A stretch of 12,907 nt of DNA from the NCBI GenBank assembly GCA_012510865.1, contig JAAZHF010000279.1, positions 1 through 12,907 of the forward strand. Reading direction: 5' to 3'. The position numbers and the translations under genes were made by a program. The notes below the pieces were generated by a model. That model ran no database searches, was not told where the DNA came from, and saw only the letters and a program-made list of their open reading frames with translations. Source of the stretch: Gammaproteobacteria bacterium (GTDB taxonomy: Bacteria > Pseudomonadota > Gammaproteobacteria > Xanthomonadales > Xanthomonadaceae). Shown one piece after another: positions 1-6,842 of the stretch (positions are counted from its first letter, which is position 1; every line of letters starts with the position of its first letter).

Positions 1-253
1 CGAGGCGGTCCATGTAGCCGATCGACTGGTTGAACGGCTTCGACTCCGCGAGTTTCTCCGTGCCGCGGTGCAGCAGCCCCACGTGGGGGTCGACGCGCTG
101 CACGACCTCGCCGTCCATCTCGAGGATCAGGCGCAGGACGCCGTGCGCCGCCGGGTGCTGCGGACCGAAGTTCAGCGTGTAGTTGCGGATTTCCTTGCGC
201 GCCTCGGCCGGATTGCTGGCCAGGAGCTCGCTCGGGGGCTGGATGCTGCTCAC
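1..253 (-). CDS. nuoD: NADH-quinone oxidoreductase subunit D (49 kDa subunit), N-terminal part
   Basis: This is the 5' end (84 codons) of the 49 kDa subunit of respiratory complex I. With NuoB, this subunit forms the quinone-binding site at the base of the peripheral arm, on the cytoplasmic side of the membrane. After a polar 23-residue leader the sequence shows the family hallmark [15 protein letters not shown] (about 28-42) and then LHRGTEKL (61-68), the 49 kDa subunit signature. I chose GTG at 253-251 because it overlaps the nuoC stop as GTGA and has an AGGAG seven bases upstream; there is no in-frame ATG before the conserved core. NuoD is separate from NuoC here, unlike the fused NuoCD of E. 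coli. The gene is cut by the window edge. Identification is firm; the exact start is slightly less so. Confidence 0.96.
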   Translation of the reverse strand, partial: MSSIQPPSELLASNPAEARKEIRNYTLNFGPQHPAAHGVLRLILEMDGEVVQRVDPHVGLLHRGTEKLAESKPFNQSIGYMDRL

Positions 254-1038
254 TTGCTGTCTCCTGCAACGCCGTGGCCGCAGACGTGCGGCGCCGGGAG
301 GTCGCGCGACTCCCCGACCGTGGTCTCGTAGCGGGCGTCGTCGCGGATCACGCGCGGCACGAGCACGCGCGGCTCGACCGAGGTCACCGGCTCGTAGATC
401 ACGCGCTGCTTCTCGGCGTCGTAGCGGACCTCGACGTTGCCGATCAGCGGGAAGTCCTTGCGGAACGGGTGGCCGATGAAGCCGTAGTCGGTCAGGATCC
501 GGCGCAGGTCGGGGTGCCCCGGGAACACGATGCCGAAGAGGTCGAAGGCCTCGCGCTCGAACCAGTTGACGCCGGGCCACACGTCGCACAGCGAATCCAC
601 CGACGGCAGGGCGTCGTCGGGCGCGTGGCAGGTGACGCGCAGGCGGCGGTTGTTGGAGATCGACAGCAGCTGGGCCACCCCCGAGAAGCGGTTCTCGGGC
701 AGCGGGATCGCGCCTTCGCCGTCCGGCTCTGGCAGCTGCTGGCTCGGCGTCTCGCCGTAGCGGAACCGCCCGGGGCCACGCCCCTCGACGCCGCGGCTGA
801 AGCCCTCGGAGGAGACGTCGGTGTCCCACTCGTCGGTGCCGTAGCCCAGGTGGTCCACGCCGCAGAGGTCGGCCAGCACCTCGAAGCCGAACTCGTCGCG
901 CAGCGCGAGGCAGGCGGCGCGCCACTCCGACGCCGCGAGCACCATGCCGACCTCGCCGCGCGGGAGCGCGACCTTGACCAGGGCGGACGGGAAGCGCGCG
1001 CGGAGGCGCGCCGCGAACGCGGTGGCCGACTCAGACAT
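250..1038 (-). CDS. nuoC: NADH-quinone oxidoreductase subunit C (30 kDa subunit)
   Basis: This 262-residue protein is the 30 kDa subunit of the complex I peripheral arm, which packs against NuoD and NuoB and helps shape the quinone site. The complex I 30 kDa signature is clear at about 159-182: [17 protein letters not shown] followed by DLRRIL, then [16 protein letters not shown] segment of roughly 50 residues (about 68-120, containing [17 protein letters not shown]) sits between the N-terminal fold and the conserved [11 protein letters not shown]. From memory, xanthomonad homologues share it. The ATG at 1038-1036 overlaps the end of nuoB by eight bases; the stop overlaps the nuoD start. Expression is presumably as part of the nuoABCD transcript. 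No key residue looks missing. Confidence 0.97.
   Translation of the reverse strand: MSESATAFAARLRARFPSALVKVALPRGEVGMVLAASEWRAACLALRDEFGFEVLADLCGVDHLGYGTDEWDTDVSSEGFSRGVEGRGPGRFRYGETPSQQLPEPDGEGAIPLPENRFSGVAQLLSISNNRRLRVTCHAPDDALPSVDSLCDVWPGVNWFEREAFDLFGIVFPGHPDLRRILTDYGFIGHPFRKDFPLIGNVEVRYDAEKQRVIYEPVTSVEPRVLVPRVIRDDARYETTVGESRDLPAPHVCGHGVAGDSK
261..265 (-). promoter_or_regulatory. Shine-Dalgarno site that decides the nuoD GTG start
   Basis: AGGAG read on the minus strand lies inside the last codons of nuoC and ends seven bases before the GTG at 253. The spacing is close to ideal, which supports the GTG start that overlaps the nuoC stop codon and suggests translational coupling of nuoC and nuoD. 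Confidence 0.7.
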
Positions 1039-1618
1039 TGCGCTGCCCCGTCTTCTCGTCGCCGAAGTTGGTCGAACGCCGGATCTTGCGCTGCAGCTGC
1101 AGGATGCCGTGCACCAGCGCCTCGGCCGTCGGCGGGCAGCCGGGCACGTAGATGTCGACCGGGACCACGCGGTCGCAGCCGCGCACCACCGAGTACGAAT
1201 AGTGGTAGTAGCCGCCGCCGTTGGCGCAGCTGCCCATGGAAATGACCCACTTCGGGTTGGGCATCTGGTCGTAGACCTTGCGCAGCGCCGGGGCCATCTT
1301 GTTGACCAGGGTGCCGGCCACGATCATGACGTCGGACTGGCGCGGCGACGGGCGGAAGATCACGCCGTAGCGGTCCATGTCGATGCGCGCGGCGCCGGCG
1401 TGCATCATCTCGACGGCACAGCAGGCCAGCCCGAAGGTCACCGGCCACATCGAGCCGGTGCGCGCCCAGTTGAGCAGGATGTCGGAGCTGGTGGTGACGA
1501 AGCCCTGGTCCAGGACCGGGTTGTCGCCCTCGGGCCGCAGGATGTCGTCGACGCGCCCCTCGGACAGCGGATTGCTCGCCGCGTCGGCGAGCCGGCGCGC
1601 GGCCTGGATCACTCCCAT
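1031..1618 (-). CDS. nuoB: NADH-quinone oxidoreductase subunit B (N2 iron-sulfur cluster)
   Basis: NuoB (195 aa) carries the terminal [4Fe-4S] cluster N2, which hands electrons to quinone in complex I. The four cluster ligands are visible: the tandem Cys66-Cys67 in [11 protein letters not shown], Cys131 in SMGSCANGG and Cys161 in [10 protein letters not shown]. Other conserved stretches are [20 protein letters not shown] (89-108) and [17 protein letters not shown]. The reading frame is open further upstream, but ATG 1618-1616 (MGVIQ) is chosen: it matches the family N-terminus as I know it from Xanthomonas, follows GAAGGGAG at good spacing, and overlaps the nuoA stop by ten bases. The upstream extension would simply be nuoA read in another frame. 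Confidence 0.98.
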   Translation of the reverse strand: MGVIQAARRLADAASNPLSEGRVDDILRPEGDNPVLDQGFVTTSSDILLNWARTGSMWPVTFGLACCAVEMMHAGAARIDMDRYGVIFRPSPRQSDVMIVAGTLVNKMAPALRKVYDQMPNPKWVISMGSCANGGGYYHYSYSVVRGCDRVVPVDIYVPGCPPTAEALVHGILQLQRKIRRSTNFGDEKTGQRNV

Positions 1619-1965
1619 TCGAGCGCTCCCTTCTTCCAAACGTAGATGAAGCCGATGAGCAGCATGCCCACGAAGATGCCCATCTCGATCAGGCCGAGCA
1701 CGCCGAGTTCGCGGAACACGGTCGCCCACGGCACGATGAAGATGATTTCCAGGTCGAAGACGATGAACTGGATGGCGATGAGGTAGTAGCGGATGTCGAA
1801 CTGCATCCGCGAGTCCTCGAACGCGGGGAACCCGCACTCGTATGCCGTGTACTTCTCGGGATGGTGGAACTTCGGCCCGAGGGCATTGCCTATGAGGATC
1901 AGGGCGACGCCGATGCCAGTGGCCACGATCAGGAACAGCAGGGTCGGCAGGTATTCAGCCAGCAC
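1609..1965 (-). CDS. nuoA: NADH-quinone oxidoreductase subunit A
   Basis: NuoA (118 aa) is a small inner-membrane subunit of complex I next to the quinone entrance. Three hydrophobic helices are visible at about 6-27, 60-82 and 88-110. The conserved first loop contains YECGF (42-46, with Cys44), and the second helix contains the family FDLE motif (70-73). Length is near the usual for the family. The start is GTG at 1965-1963 (MLAEYLPT); there is no in-frame ATG before the first helix, and only a weak purine-rich GAGAGAA lies upstream. It opens the nuo operon and overlaps nuoB, so it probably sets the ribosome loading for nuoB. Upstream lies a hairpin-rich leader and tRNA-Leu. Confidence 0.97.
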   Translation of the reverse strand: MLAEYLPTLLFLIVATGIGVALILIGNALGPKFHHPEKYTAYECGFPAFEDSRMQFDIRYYLIAIQFIVFDLEIIFIVPWATVFRELGVLGLIEMGIFVGMLLIGFIYVWKKGALEWE

Positions 1966-2050
1966 GGTGTTCTCTCGGCTACGGGCCGCTTCCGCGGCCC
2001 TTTGCTTGCTGGTGCCGGGGCGGCCGTGACCGGCCGCGCCCGACGCGTGT
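1966..2050 (-). other. nuoA leader with two perfect hairpins after tRNA-Leu
   Basis: This 85-base gap separates the tRNA-Leu 3' end from the nuoA GTG. It holds two perfect inverted repeats: GGGCCGC-TTCC-GCGGCCC at 1983-2000 and GCGGCCG-TGAC-CGGCCGC at 2020-2037 (plus-strand reading), each with a 7-bp stem and 4-base loop. Neither is followed by a T-run on the minus strand, so they are poor intrinsic terminators for transcription entering nuo. The one at 1983-2000 is followed by TTT on the plus strand, where no gene is read. I see no convincing nuo promoter. The hairpins could be processing sites of a secG-tRNA-nuo transcript or protect the mRNA 5' end; this is inference. Confidence 0.5.
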
Positions 2051-2135
2051 TGGTGCCCAAGGGGGGACTCGAACCCCCACGACCGAAGCCGCTACCACCT
2101 CAAGGTAGTGCGTCTACCAATTCCGCCACCTGGGC
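2051..2135 (-). tRNA. tRNA-Leu (anticodon GAG)
   Basis: On the minus strand the sequence folds as a class II tRNA of 85 bases. The acceptor arm GCCCAGG pairs with CTTGGGC with one G-U pair. The D-arm region contains GCGGAATTGGTAGACGC. The anticodon stem CTACC/GGTAG encloses TTGAGGT, giving anticodon GAG (reads CUC and CUU leucine codons). A variable arm CGGCTTCGGTCG follows, and the T arm GGGGGTTCGAGTCCCCC has the invariant TTCGA. CCA is encoded at the 3' end, after discriminator A. The tRNA lies between secG and nuoA in the same orientation and may be released from a longer transcript or read from its own promoter. Confidence 0.98.
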
Positions 2136-2153
2136 TATGCTTGTTGTCTGGTT

Positions 2154-2189
2154 CCCGTACCGCGGCACGGGGCGCGATATTGTAATCGC
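2154..2189 (-). promoter_or_regulatory. possible tRNA-Leu promoter element and hairpin downstream of secG
   Basis: In the 56 bases between the secG stop and tRNA-Leu, the minus strand contains TACAAT (2184-2179), a five-of-six match to a -10 box, flanked by the inverted repeat GCGAT/ATCGC (2189-2185 and 2178-2174). No good -35 hexamer lies 16-18 bases upstream. Just downstream, 2171-2154 (CCCGTGCCGCGGTACGGG) forms a 7-bp stem with one G-U pair, without a T-run. The site could be the tRNA promoter, a weak secG end, or neither. Confidence 0.3.
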
Positions 2190-2191
2190 TA

Positions 2192-2644
2192 TCAGCCGTC
2201 CTGCGGGGCTTCCTGCCCCGTTTCCCCCTGCGCGGGGGGTGGTACGGCGGGCGGCAGTTCCTCCGGCACGGAGGGCACGGTGGACTCCGGCCCGGCGGGC
2301 GGCGCCCCCGGCGCCGCAGGAACCGTTCCCGTGGGCGGCGCCGCGCCGGGGGCCGCCGGGATCTCGGACATCACGCCGAGGTCGACCGCCGCGGGGCCGG
2401 CCTCGCGCGCCATGCGGGTCGCCTGCCAGGCCATGAACAGGGTCATGGCGAAGAAGGTGATGGCAAGCCACTTGGTGGACTTGCTGAGGAAGTTCGAGGC
2501 GCCGCGCGCACCGAAGACGGTGGCCGACGCGCCGCCGCCGAAGCCGGAACCGGCCTGGGCGCCCGCGCCGCGCTGCATCAGGATCAGCGCGACCAGCGCG
2601 ATGGCGACCAGCACGAAGGCGATGTGGAGGATGAGCTGCAGCAT
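2192..2644 (-). CDS. secG: protein-export membrane protein SecG
   Basis: SecG is the small accessory subunit of the SecYEG translocon in the inner membrane and eases SecA-driven export. The 150-residue product has two transmembrane helices (about 3-22 and 57-75) joined by the family's Gly-rich loop: LMQRGAGAQAGSGFGGG (22-38), then ATVFGARGASNFLSKSTKWLA. ATG 2644-2642 is chosen because the first helix begins at once; the frame extends upstream only into tpiA sequence. The Shine-Dalgarno is weak (GGAACGGAACC) and the gene begins 28 bases after the tpiA stop, in a gap with the short palindrome CCAGGGATCCCCTGG (2655-2669). The C-terminal 70 residues are a Pro/Ala/Glu-rich tail absent from the 110-residue E. 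coli protein. Confidence 0.95.
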   Translation of the reverse strand: MLQLILHIAFVLVAIALVALILMQRGAGAQAGSGFGGGASATVFGARGASNFLSKSTKWLAITFFAMTLFMAWQATRMAREAGPAAVDLGVMSEIPAAPGAAPPTGTVPAAPGAPPAGPESTVPSVPEELPPAVPPPAQGETGQEAPQDG

Positions 2645-2672
2645 GGTTCCGTTCCCAGGGATCCCCTGGCCG

Positions 2673-3425
2673 TCAGCGGGCCGCCGCGGCCACGATGGCC
2701 AGGAAGTCCGCGGCGACGAGCGAGGCTCCGCCAATGAGGCCTCCATCGACGTCGGGCATGGCGAACAGCTCGGCGGCGTTGGCGGGCTTCACACTGCCAC
2801 CGTAGAGGATCGGCAGTGAATTCCCAATCTTAGCATCCATGGCCGCGACCTCGCTACGGATGAAGGCGTGGACGTCCTGCGCCTGCTGCGGGCTCGCGGT
2901 CAGCCCGGTCCCGATCGCCCAGACCGGCTCGTAGGCGACCACCGCCCCGTCGAAGCCGGCGGCCCCGGCCAGCTCGAGCACCGGCCGCAGCTGGGACGCG
3001 ATCACGGCCTCGGTCGACCCGGACTCCCGCTCCGCGCGCGACTCGCCCACGCACAGGATGGGGCGCAGTCCCGCGGCCCGCGCGGCGGCGAACTTGCGCG
3101 CCACCAGCGCGCTGTCCTCGCGGTGGTACTGGCGGCGCTCGGAGTGGCCGACCAGCGCGAAGCGCGCGCCGACGTCGGCCAGCATCGCGGCCGAGACTTC
3201 GCCGGTGTACGCGCCTTCCGCGTGCTCGCTGACGTCCTGGCCGCCGAAGCCGATGCCGCGCCCGCCCCACTCCGAGGCCAGCGCGGCCAGGTGCGTCGCA
3301 GGCGGCAGCACCACGACGTCGACGCCGGCCACCGGCAGCGCCGCGGCGACGTCGGCCAGCAGGCCCGCGGCGAATCCGCGGCTGCCATTGAGCTTCCAGT
3401 TGCCGGCGACGATGCGTGCGCGCAT
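2673..3425 (-). CDS. tpiA: triosephosphate isomerase
   Basis: TpiA interconverts dihydroxyacetone phosphate and glyceraldehyde 3-phosphate in glycolysis and gluconeogenesis, in the cytoplasm. The 250-residue length fits a complete TIM barrel. Catalytic residues are in place: Asn9 and Lys11 in AGNWKLNG, His94 in VGHSERR, and Glu166 in AYEPVWAIGTG, the signature containing the catalytic base and the mobile loop. The phosphate-binding motifs YGGSVKP (208-214) and GGLIGGASL (228-236) follow. ATG 3425-3423 is preceded by GAGG nine bases upstream. The order tpiA-secG-tRNA-Leu-nuo is one I associate with xanthomonads. A minus-strand TAGAAT (3463-3458) upstream resembles a -10 box but has no matching -35, and it abuts a large hairpin. 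Confidence 0.98.
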   Translation of the reverse strand: MRARIVAGNWKLNGSRGFAAGLLADVAAALPVAGVDVVVLPPATHLAALASEWGGRGIGFGGQDVSEHAEGAYTGEVSAAMLADVGARFALVGHSERRQYHREDSALVARKFAAARAAGLRPILCVGESRAERESGSTEAVIASQLRPVLELAGAAGFDGAVVAYEPVWAIGTGLTASPQQAQDVHAFIRSEVAAMDAKIGNSLPILYGGSVKPANAAELFAMPDVDGGLIGGASLVAADFLAIVAAAAR

Positions 3426-3462
3426 GGAGTACCTCGGAGGTGTGTATCGAACAGGGGATTCT

Positions 3463-3500
3463 AGGCGTTCCCGCGCATCGATGCATGCGCGGGAACGCCT
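3463..3500. repeat. perfect 16-bp inverted repeat between the oxygenase gene and tpiA
   Basis: AGGCGTTCCCGCGCAT (3463-3478) is exactly reverse-complemented at 3485-3500, with a 6-base loop CGATGC. The hairpin begins 13 bases after the oxygenase stop codon and lies upstream of tpiA, in an 88-base gap. No T-run follows on either strand, so if it ends transcription it is not a classical intrinsic terminator. It could be a terminator-like stabiliser of the oxygenase mRNA 3' end, an extragenic palindrome, or a protein-binding site. I saw no second copy in this window. Confidence 0.85.
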
Positions 3501-3513
3501 GCGGCCACGGCGC

Positions 3514-4467
3514 TCAGGCCAGCTTGATCTCGCGCAGCCGCTCCTCGAGGTAGCCCTGCGCGGTGATCGGCTCGGGATAGCGGCTGGGGTTGTCGGCGGT
3601 GATGCACGAGGGCAGCACGTCGATCAGGAAGTCCGGGTTGGGGTGCAGGAAGAACGGCACCGAATAACGCGTCTGCCGCGCAAGTTCGCCGGGCGGATTC
3701 ACAACGCGGTGGATGGTGGACGGATACACGTGGTTGGTGAGCCGCTGCAGCATGTCGCCGATGTTGACCACGATGGTGTCGGCGTCGGACGTGAAGGGCA
3801 CCCACTCGCCGTCGTGCGACAGCACCTCGAGGCCCGCGGCGCTGGCCCCGACCAGCAGCGTGATCAGGTTGATGTCGCCATGGGCGCCGGCGCGCACGTT
3901 GGGGATGTCGTCGGCGGTGATCGGCGGGTAATGGATCGGGCGCAGGATCGAATTGCCGACGTCGGTCTTGTCGGCGAAGTAGTCCTCCGGCAGGTCGATG
4001 TGCAGCGCCAGCGCGCGCAGCACCTGCGAGCCCAGTTCGTCGAGCGCCTGGTAGAGCGCATAGCCCTTCTCGCGGAATGCAGGGACTTCCTCCGGCCACA
4101 GGTTCGGCGGCATCACTGCGCGGTGGACGGAGTCGTCGGGGATCTCGCGGCCGATGTGCCAGAACTCCTTGAGGTCGAAGTGCTTGGAGTCCTTCGCGGT
4201 CTCGATGCCGAAGGGCGTGTAGCCGCGCGCGCCGCCGCCGCCGGGCACGTGGTACTTCCTCTTGGTCTCTTCCGGCAGCGCGAAGAAGGCCTTGAACGCG
4301 TCGTAGGCCTCGTCGATCAGCTGCTGCGGGATGCCGTGGTTGCGGATGCCGGCGAAGCCCCACTCGCGGTACGCGGCGCCGAGGTCGGCGACGAAGTCCA
4401 GGCGGTCGCCCGGGCTCGCGGGGTGGGTGAATCGGCGGATGTCGAGGGTTGGGATTCGCGGTGCCAT
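3514..4467 (-). CDS. isopenicillin N synthase family non-haem iron oxygenase, substrate unknown
   Basis: This 317-residue protein belongs to the 2-oxoglutarate/Fe(II) dioxygenase superfamily, isopenicillin N synthase-like branch. The N-terminal half (about 5-125, with REWGFAGIRNHGIP at 34-47) resembles the DIOX_N domain. The C-terminal jelly-roll carries the iron-binding triad His196-x-Asp198 (AHGDINLITLL) and His253 (STIHRVVNPPG), plus the RxS motif Arg267-Ser269 (TRYSVPFFLHPNPDF) that typically binds the co-substrate carboxylate. It looks cytosolic: no signal peptide or membrane segment is evident. The ATG at 4467-4465 follows GGGCAGG. It lies alone between glmM and tpiA in a housekeeping run, with no biosynthetic cluster around it, so a beta-lactam role is unlikely. 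The actual substrate cannot be told from sequence. Confidence 0.9.
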   Translation of the reverse strand: MAPRIPTLDIRRFTHPASPGDRLDFVADLGAAYREWGFAGIRNHGIPQQLIDEAYDAFKAFFALPEETKRKYHVPGGGGARGYTPFGIETAKDSKHFDLKEFWHIGREIPDDSVHRAVMPPNLWPEEVPAFREKGYALYQALDELGSQVLRALALHIDLPEDYFADKTDVGNSILRPIHYPPITADDIPNVRAGAHGDINLITLLVGASAAGLEVLSHDGEWVPFTSDADTIVVNIGDMLQRLTNHVYPSTIHRVVNPPGELARQTRYSVPFFLHPNPDFLIDVLPSCITADNPSRYPEPITAQGYLEERLREIKLA

Positions 4468-4544
4468 GGCCTGCCCTGATCGCGGCGCTTCCCGGCGGGA
4501 GCGCAGGCCGCACATGATACCGCCTGGCCCGCTCGGGGGCGCCC
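4468..4544 (-). other. gap between glmM and the oxygenase gene; weak promoter and hairpin
   Basis: The 77 bases between the glmM stop and the oxygenase ATG contain TATCAT on the minus strand (4519-4514), a five-of-six -10-like match without a credible -35, and a hairpin at 4485-4504 (GCGCTTCCC/GGGAGCGC, 8 bp with one bulged base). The gap is long compared with the overlapping genes upstream, so the oxygenase could have its own promoter here. This is a weak call. Confidence 0.3.
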
Positions 4545-5909
4545 TCAGGCCGCCGCCCGGACCGCCTCCGCCAGGCGCTCGAGCGTGGCCGACACCAGCG
4601 CCTCGTCGTCGGCCTCCACGGTCACCCGGACCACCGGCTCGGTGCCGGAGGGGCGCAGGAAGGCCCGCCCGCGCCCGGCCACCAGGCGCTGGGCCTCCGC
4701 CAGCGCCGACTTCACGCCCTCGGCCTCGGCCGGTCGCGCGCCGTTGGCCACGCGGACGTTCACCGTGCGCTGCGGCAGCTTGACCAGGCCGCGGAGTGCT
4801 CCGGCCAGCCCGGTGCCCCGCCTGTGCAGCACCTCGAGCACCTGCAGCGCGCTGACGATGCCGTCCCCGGTGGTGGCGCGGTCCAGGCACAGCAGGTGCC
4901 CCGAGGCCTCGCCTCCGAGGATGCCGCCGTGCTCGACAAGGGCCTGGTGGACGTAGCGATCGCCCACCCGGGTGCGGATGAAGGGGATGCCGCGGCCGGC
5001 AAGCGCCTGTTCCAGCGCGTAGTTCGTCATCAGGGTGCCGACCACCGGGCCGCAGAGGCGGCCGCTGTCCTGCCAGTCGCAGGCCAGCAGGTACACGAGG
5101 TCGTCGCCATCGCGGACCACGCCGTCGCCGTCGACGAACACCACCCGGTCGCCGTCGCCGTCGAAGGCGATGCCCAGGTCCGCGCCGGTTTCGCGCACGC
5201 GCGCGGCCAGGCCCTCGGGATGGGTCGACCCGACGCCGTCGTTGATGTTGGTGCCGTTGGGGTCGACGCCGATGGCGTCCACGCGCGCGCCCAGTTCGCG
5301 CAGCACCATCGGCCCGATCTGGTAGGTGGCGCCGTGCGCGCAGTCCACCACGATGCGCATGCCCTCGAGGTCGAAGCTGCGCGGTACCGAGCCCTTGCAG
5401 GCCTCGACGTAGCGGCCGATCGCGTCGCGGGTGCGCACCGCCTTGCCCAGGCGGTCGGAGGCCACGGTCCGGAACGGCTGCTCCAGCGCGGCCTCGATCG
5501 CGAGCTCGGTGGCGTCGTCGAGCTTCTCGCCGTGCGCGTTGAAGAACTTGATGCCGTTGTCGTGGTGCGGGTTGTGCGAGGCGGAGATGACGATGCCGCC
5601 GTCCGCGCGCATCGAGTGCGTCAGGTGCGCCACCGCGGGGGTCGGCATCGGCCCCATGAGCTGCACGTCGACGCCGGCGGCCACCAGGCCGGCCTCCAGC
5701 GCGGCCTCGAACATGTAGTTCGAGATGCGGGTGTCCTTGCCGATGATCACCATCGGCTTGCGCCACTCGTCGCCGCCCTTCACCGCGGCGGTCAGCGCAT
5801 GGCCGTAGGCGTTGCCCAGGCGGAGCATGAAGTCCGCGGAGATGGGGCCCTCGCCCACCCGGCCGCGGATGCCGTCGGTGCCGAACCAGCGGCGCTGCCC
5901 GGCGCTCAC
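4545..5909 (-). CDS. glmM: phosphoglucosamine mutase
   Basis: GlmM converts glucosamine 6-phosphate to glucosamine 1-phosphate, the step before GlmU in making UDP-N-acetylglucosamine for peptidoglycan and lipopolysaccharide. The 454-residue product shows the four hallmarks of the alpha-D-phosphohexomutase fold: catalytic phosphoserine Ser111 in [16 protein letters not shown], metal-binding DGDGDR (250-255), sugar-binding GGEASGH (332-338), and phosphate-binding RPSGTEP (419-425). [11 protein letters not shown] near the start is typical of GlmM. The start is GTG 5909-5907, overlapping the accD stop as GTGA; no ATG occurs before the conserved core and no strong Shine-Dalgarno is seen, so translation is probably coupled to accD. 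It resembles E. coli GlmM (445 aa) in length. Confidence 0.97.
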   Translation of the reverse strand: MSAGQRRWFGTDGIRGRVGEGPISADFMLRLGNAYGHALTAAVKGGDEWRKPMVIIGKDTRISNYMFEAALEAGLVAAGVDVQLMGPMPTPAVAHLTHSMRADGGIVISASHNPHHDNGIKFFNAHGEKLDDATELAIEAALEQPFRTVASDRLGKAVRTRDAIGRYVEACKGSVPRSFDLEGMRIVVDCAHGATYQIGPMVLRELGARVDAIGVDPNGTNINDGVGSTHPEGLAARVRETGADLGIAFDGDGDRVVFVDGDGVVRDGDDLVYLLACDWQDSGRLCGPVVGTLMTNYALEQALAGRGIPFIRTRVGDRYVHQALVEHGGILGGEASGHLLCLDRATTGDGIVSALQVLEVLHRRGTGLAGALRGLVKLPQRTVNVRVANGARPAEAEGVKSALAEAQRLVAGRGRAFLRPSGTEPVVRVTVEADDEALVSATLERLAEAVRAAA

Positions 5910-6796
5910 GGCGCCGCGTCCGCGTCGACCGCCGGCGCCGGCTGGCGCATCAGCATGGCCAGCAGGCCGGCGATGCGGTCGCGCATCTCGCGCCGGTCGC
6001 AGATCTGGTCGATCGCACCGTGCTCGAGCAGGAACTCCGAGCGCTGGAATCCCTCGGGAAGGGTCTCGCGCACCGTCTGCTCGATCACGCGCGGCCCCGC
6101 GAAGCCGATCAGCGCCTTCGGCTCCGCCAGGTTGATGTCGCCCAGCATCGCGAACGAGGCCGAGACGCCGCCGGTCGTGGGGTGCGTCATCACCGAGATG
6201 TACGGCAGGCCCGCGGCGCGCAGGCGACCGAGCGCGGCCGAGGTCTTGGCCATCTGCAGCAGCGAGAACAGGCTTTCCTGCATGCGCGCGCCGCCGCTGG
6301 CGGAGAAGTTCACGAACGGCGAGCCGATCTCGAGCGCGCGCTCGGCACCGAGCGTGAAGCGCTCGCCCACCACCGAGCCCATCGAGCCGCCCATGTAGGC
6401 GAAGTCGAAGGCGCTGGCGACGATCGGGCTGCCCTTGAGCCGCCCCTCCATCGCCACCAGGGCGTCGCGCTCGCCCGTGGCCTTCTGCGCGGCCTTGATG
6501 CGGTCGGAGTATTTCTTCTGGTCGCGGAAGCGGAGCACGTCCGTCGGCCCCAGGCGGGCGCCGATCTCGACCCCGGAACCGGCGTCGAGGAAGGCCGCCA
6601 GCCGCGCGCGGGCGCGGATCGGCATGTGGTGGGCGCACTTGGGGCAGACCTCGAGGTTCTCCTCGAGCTCGGGGCGGTAGAGCACCGCGCCGCAGCTGTC
6701 GCACTTTTCCCACAGCCCTTCGGGCACGCTGCGCTTGCGTGCGGGGCTGCCCTCGGTGCGGATGCGGGCGGGCATGAGTTTCTTCAGCCAGGACAT
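5906..6796 (-). CDS. accD: acetyl-CoA carboxylase carboxyltransferase subunit beta
   Basis: AccD pairs with AccA to form the carboxyltransferase that moves carboxyl from biotin to acetyl-CoA, giving malonyl-CoA for fatty-acid synthesis. The 296-residue protein has the N-terminal four-cysteine zinc ribbon (Cys32, Cys35, Cys51, Cys54 in CDSC...CPKC). The crotonase-like carboxyltransferase domain follows, with [15 protein letters not shown] (161-175), [16 protein letters not shown] (205-220) and [19 protein letters not shown] (233-251). ATG 6796-6794 (MSWLKKLMP) fits the family N-terminus and follows AGAAGGA about 12 bases upstream. It starts 46 bases after trpA. In E. coli and Pseudomonas, folC usually follows accD; here glmM takes that place. 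Confidence 0.98.
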   Translation of the reverse strand: MSWLKKLMPARIRTEGSPARKRSVPEGLWEKCDSCGAVLYRPELEENLEVCPKCAHHMPIRARARLAAFLDAGSGVEIGARLGPTDVLRFRDQKKYSDRIKAAQKATGERDALVAMEGRLKGSPIVASAFDFAYMGGSMGSVVGERFTLGAERALEIGSPFVNFSASGGARMQESLFSLLQMAKTSAALGRLRAAGLPYISVMTHPTTGGVSASFAMLGDINLAEPKALIGFAGPRVIEQTVRETLPEGFQRSEFLLEHGAIDQICDRREMRDRIAGLLAMLMRQPAPAVDADAAP

Positions 6797-6842
6797 GTGG
6801 TGCCGTGATCCTTCTGCGGGCGGAGCCGCGAACCGGGGGAGT

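Noticed and set aside
2204..2220. Hairpin CGGGGC/GCCCCG near the secG 3' end as a terminator
   Set aside because: It lies within the last secG codons, has a 6-bp stem, and has no T-run after it on the coding strand.
3058..4479. Plus-strand open frame (473 codons) opposite tpiA and the oxygenase
   Set aside because: Antisense shadow of two well-supported genes; low-complexity translation without motifs.
4468..5766. Minus-strand frame that joins the oxygenase to upstream sequence as a 750-residue product
   Set aside because: The extra N-terminal part is glmM read in the wrong frame; the true oxygenase starts at ATG 4467. No gene fusion is present.
4824..6398. Long plus-strand open frame (524 codons) opposite glmM and accD
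   Set aside because: It is antisense to two genes with full catalytic motifs. Its translation is rich in Ala, Arg, Val and His with no recognisable domain, as expected of a shadow frame in GC-rich DNA.
6797..6842. Separate accD promoter or trp attenuator in the trpA-accD gap
   Set aside because: The 46-base gap has no -35/-10 pair, no leader peptide and no stable hairpin, only a Shine-Dalgarno-like AGAAGGA.
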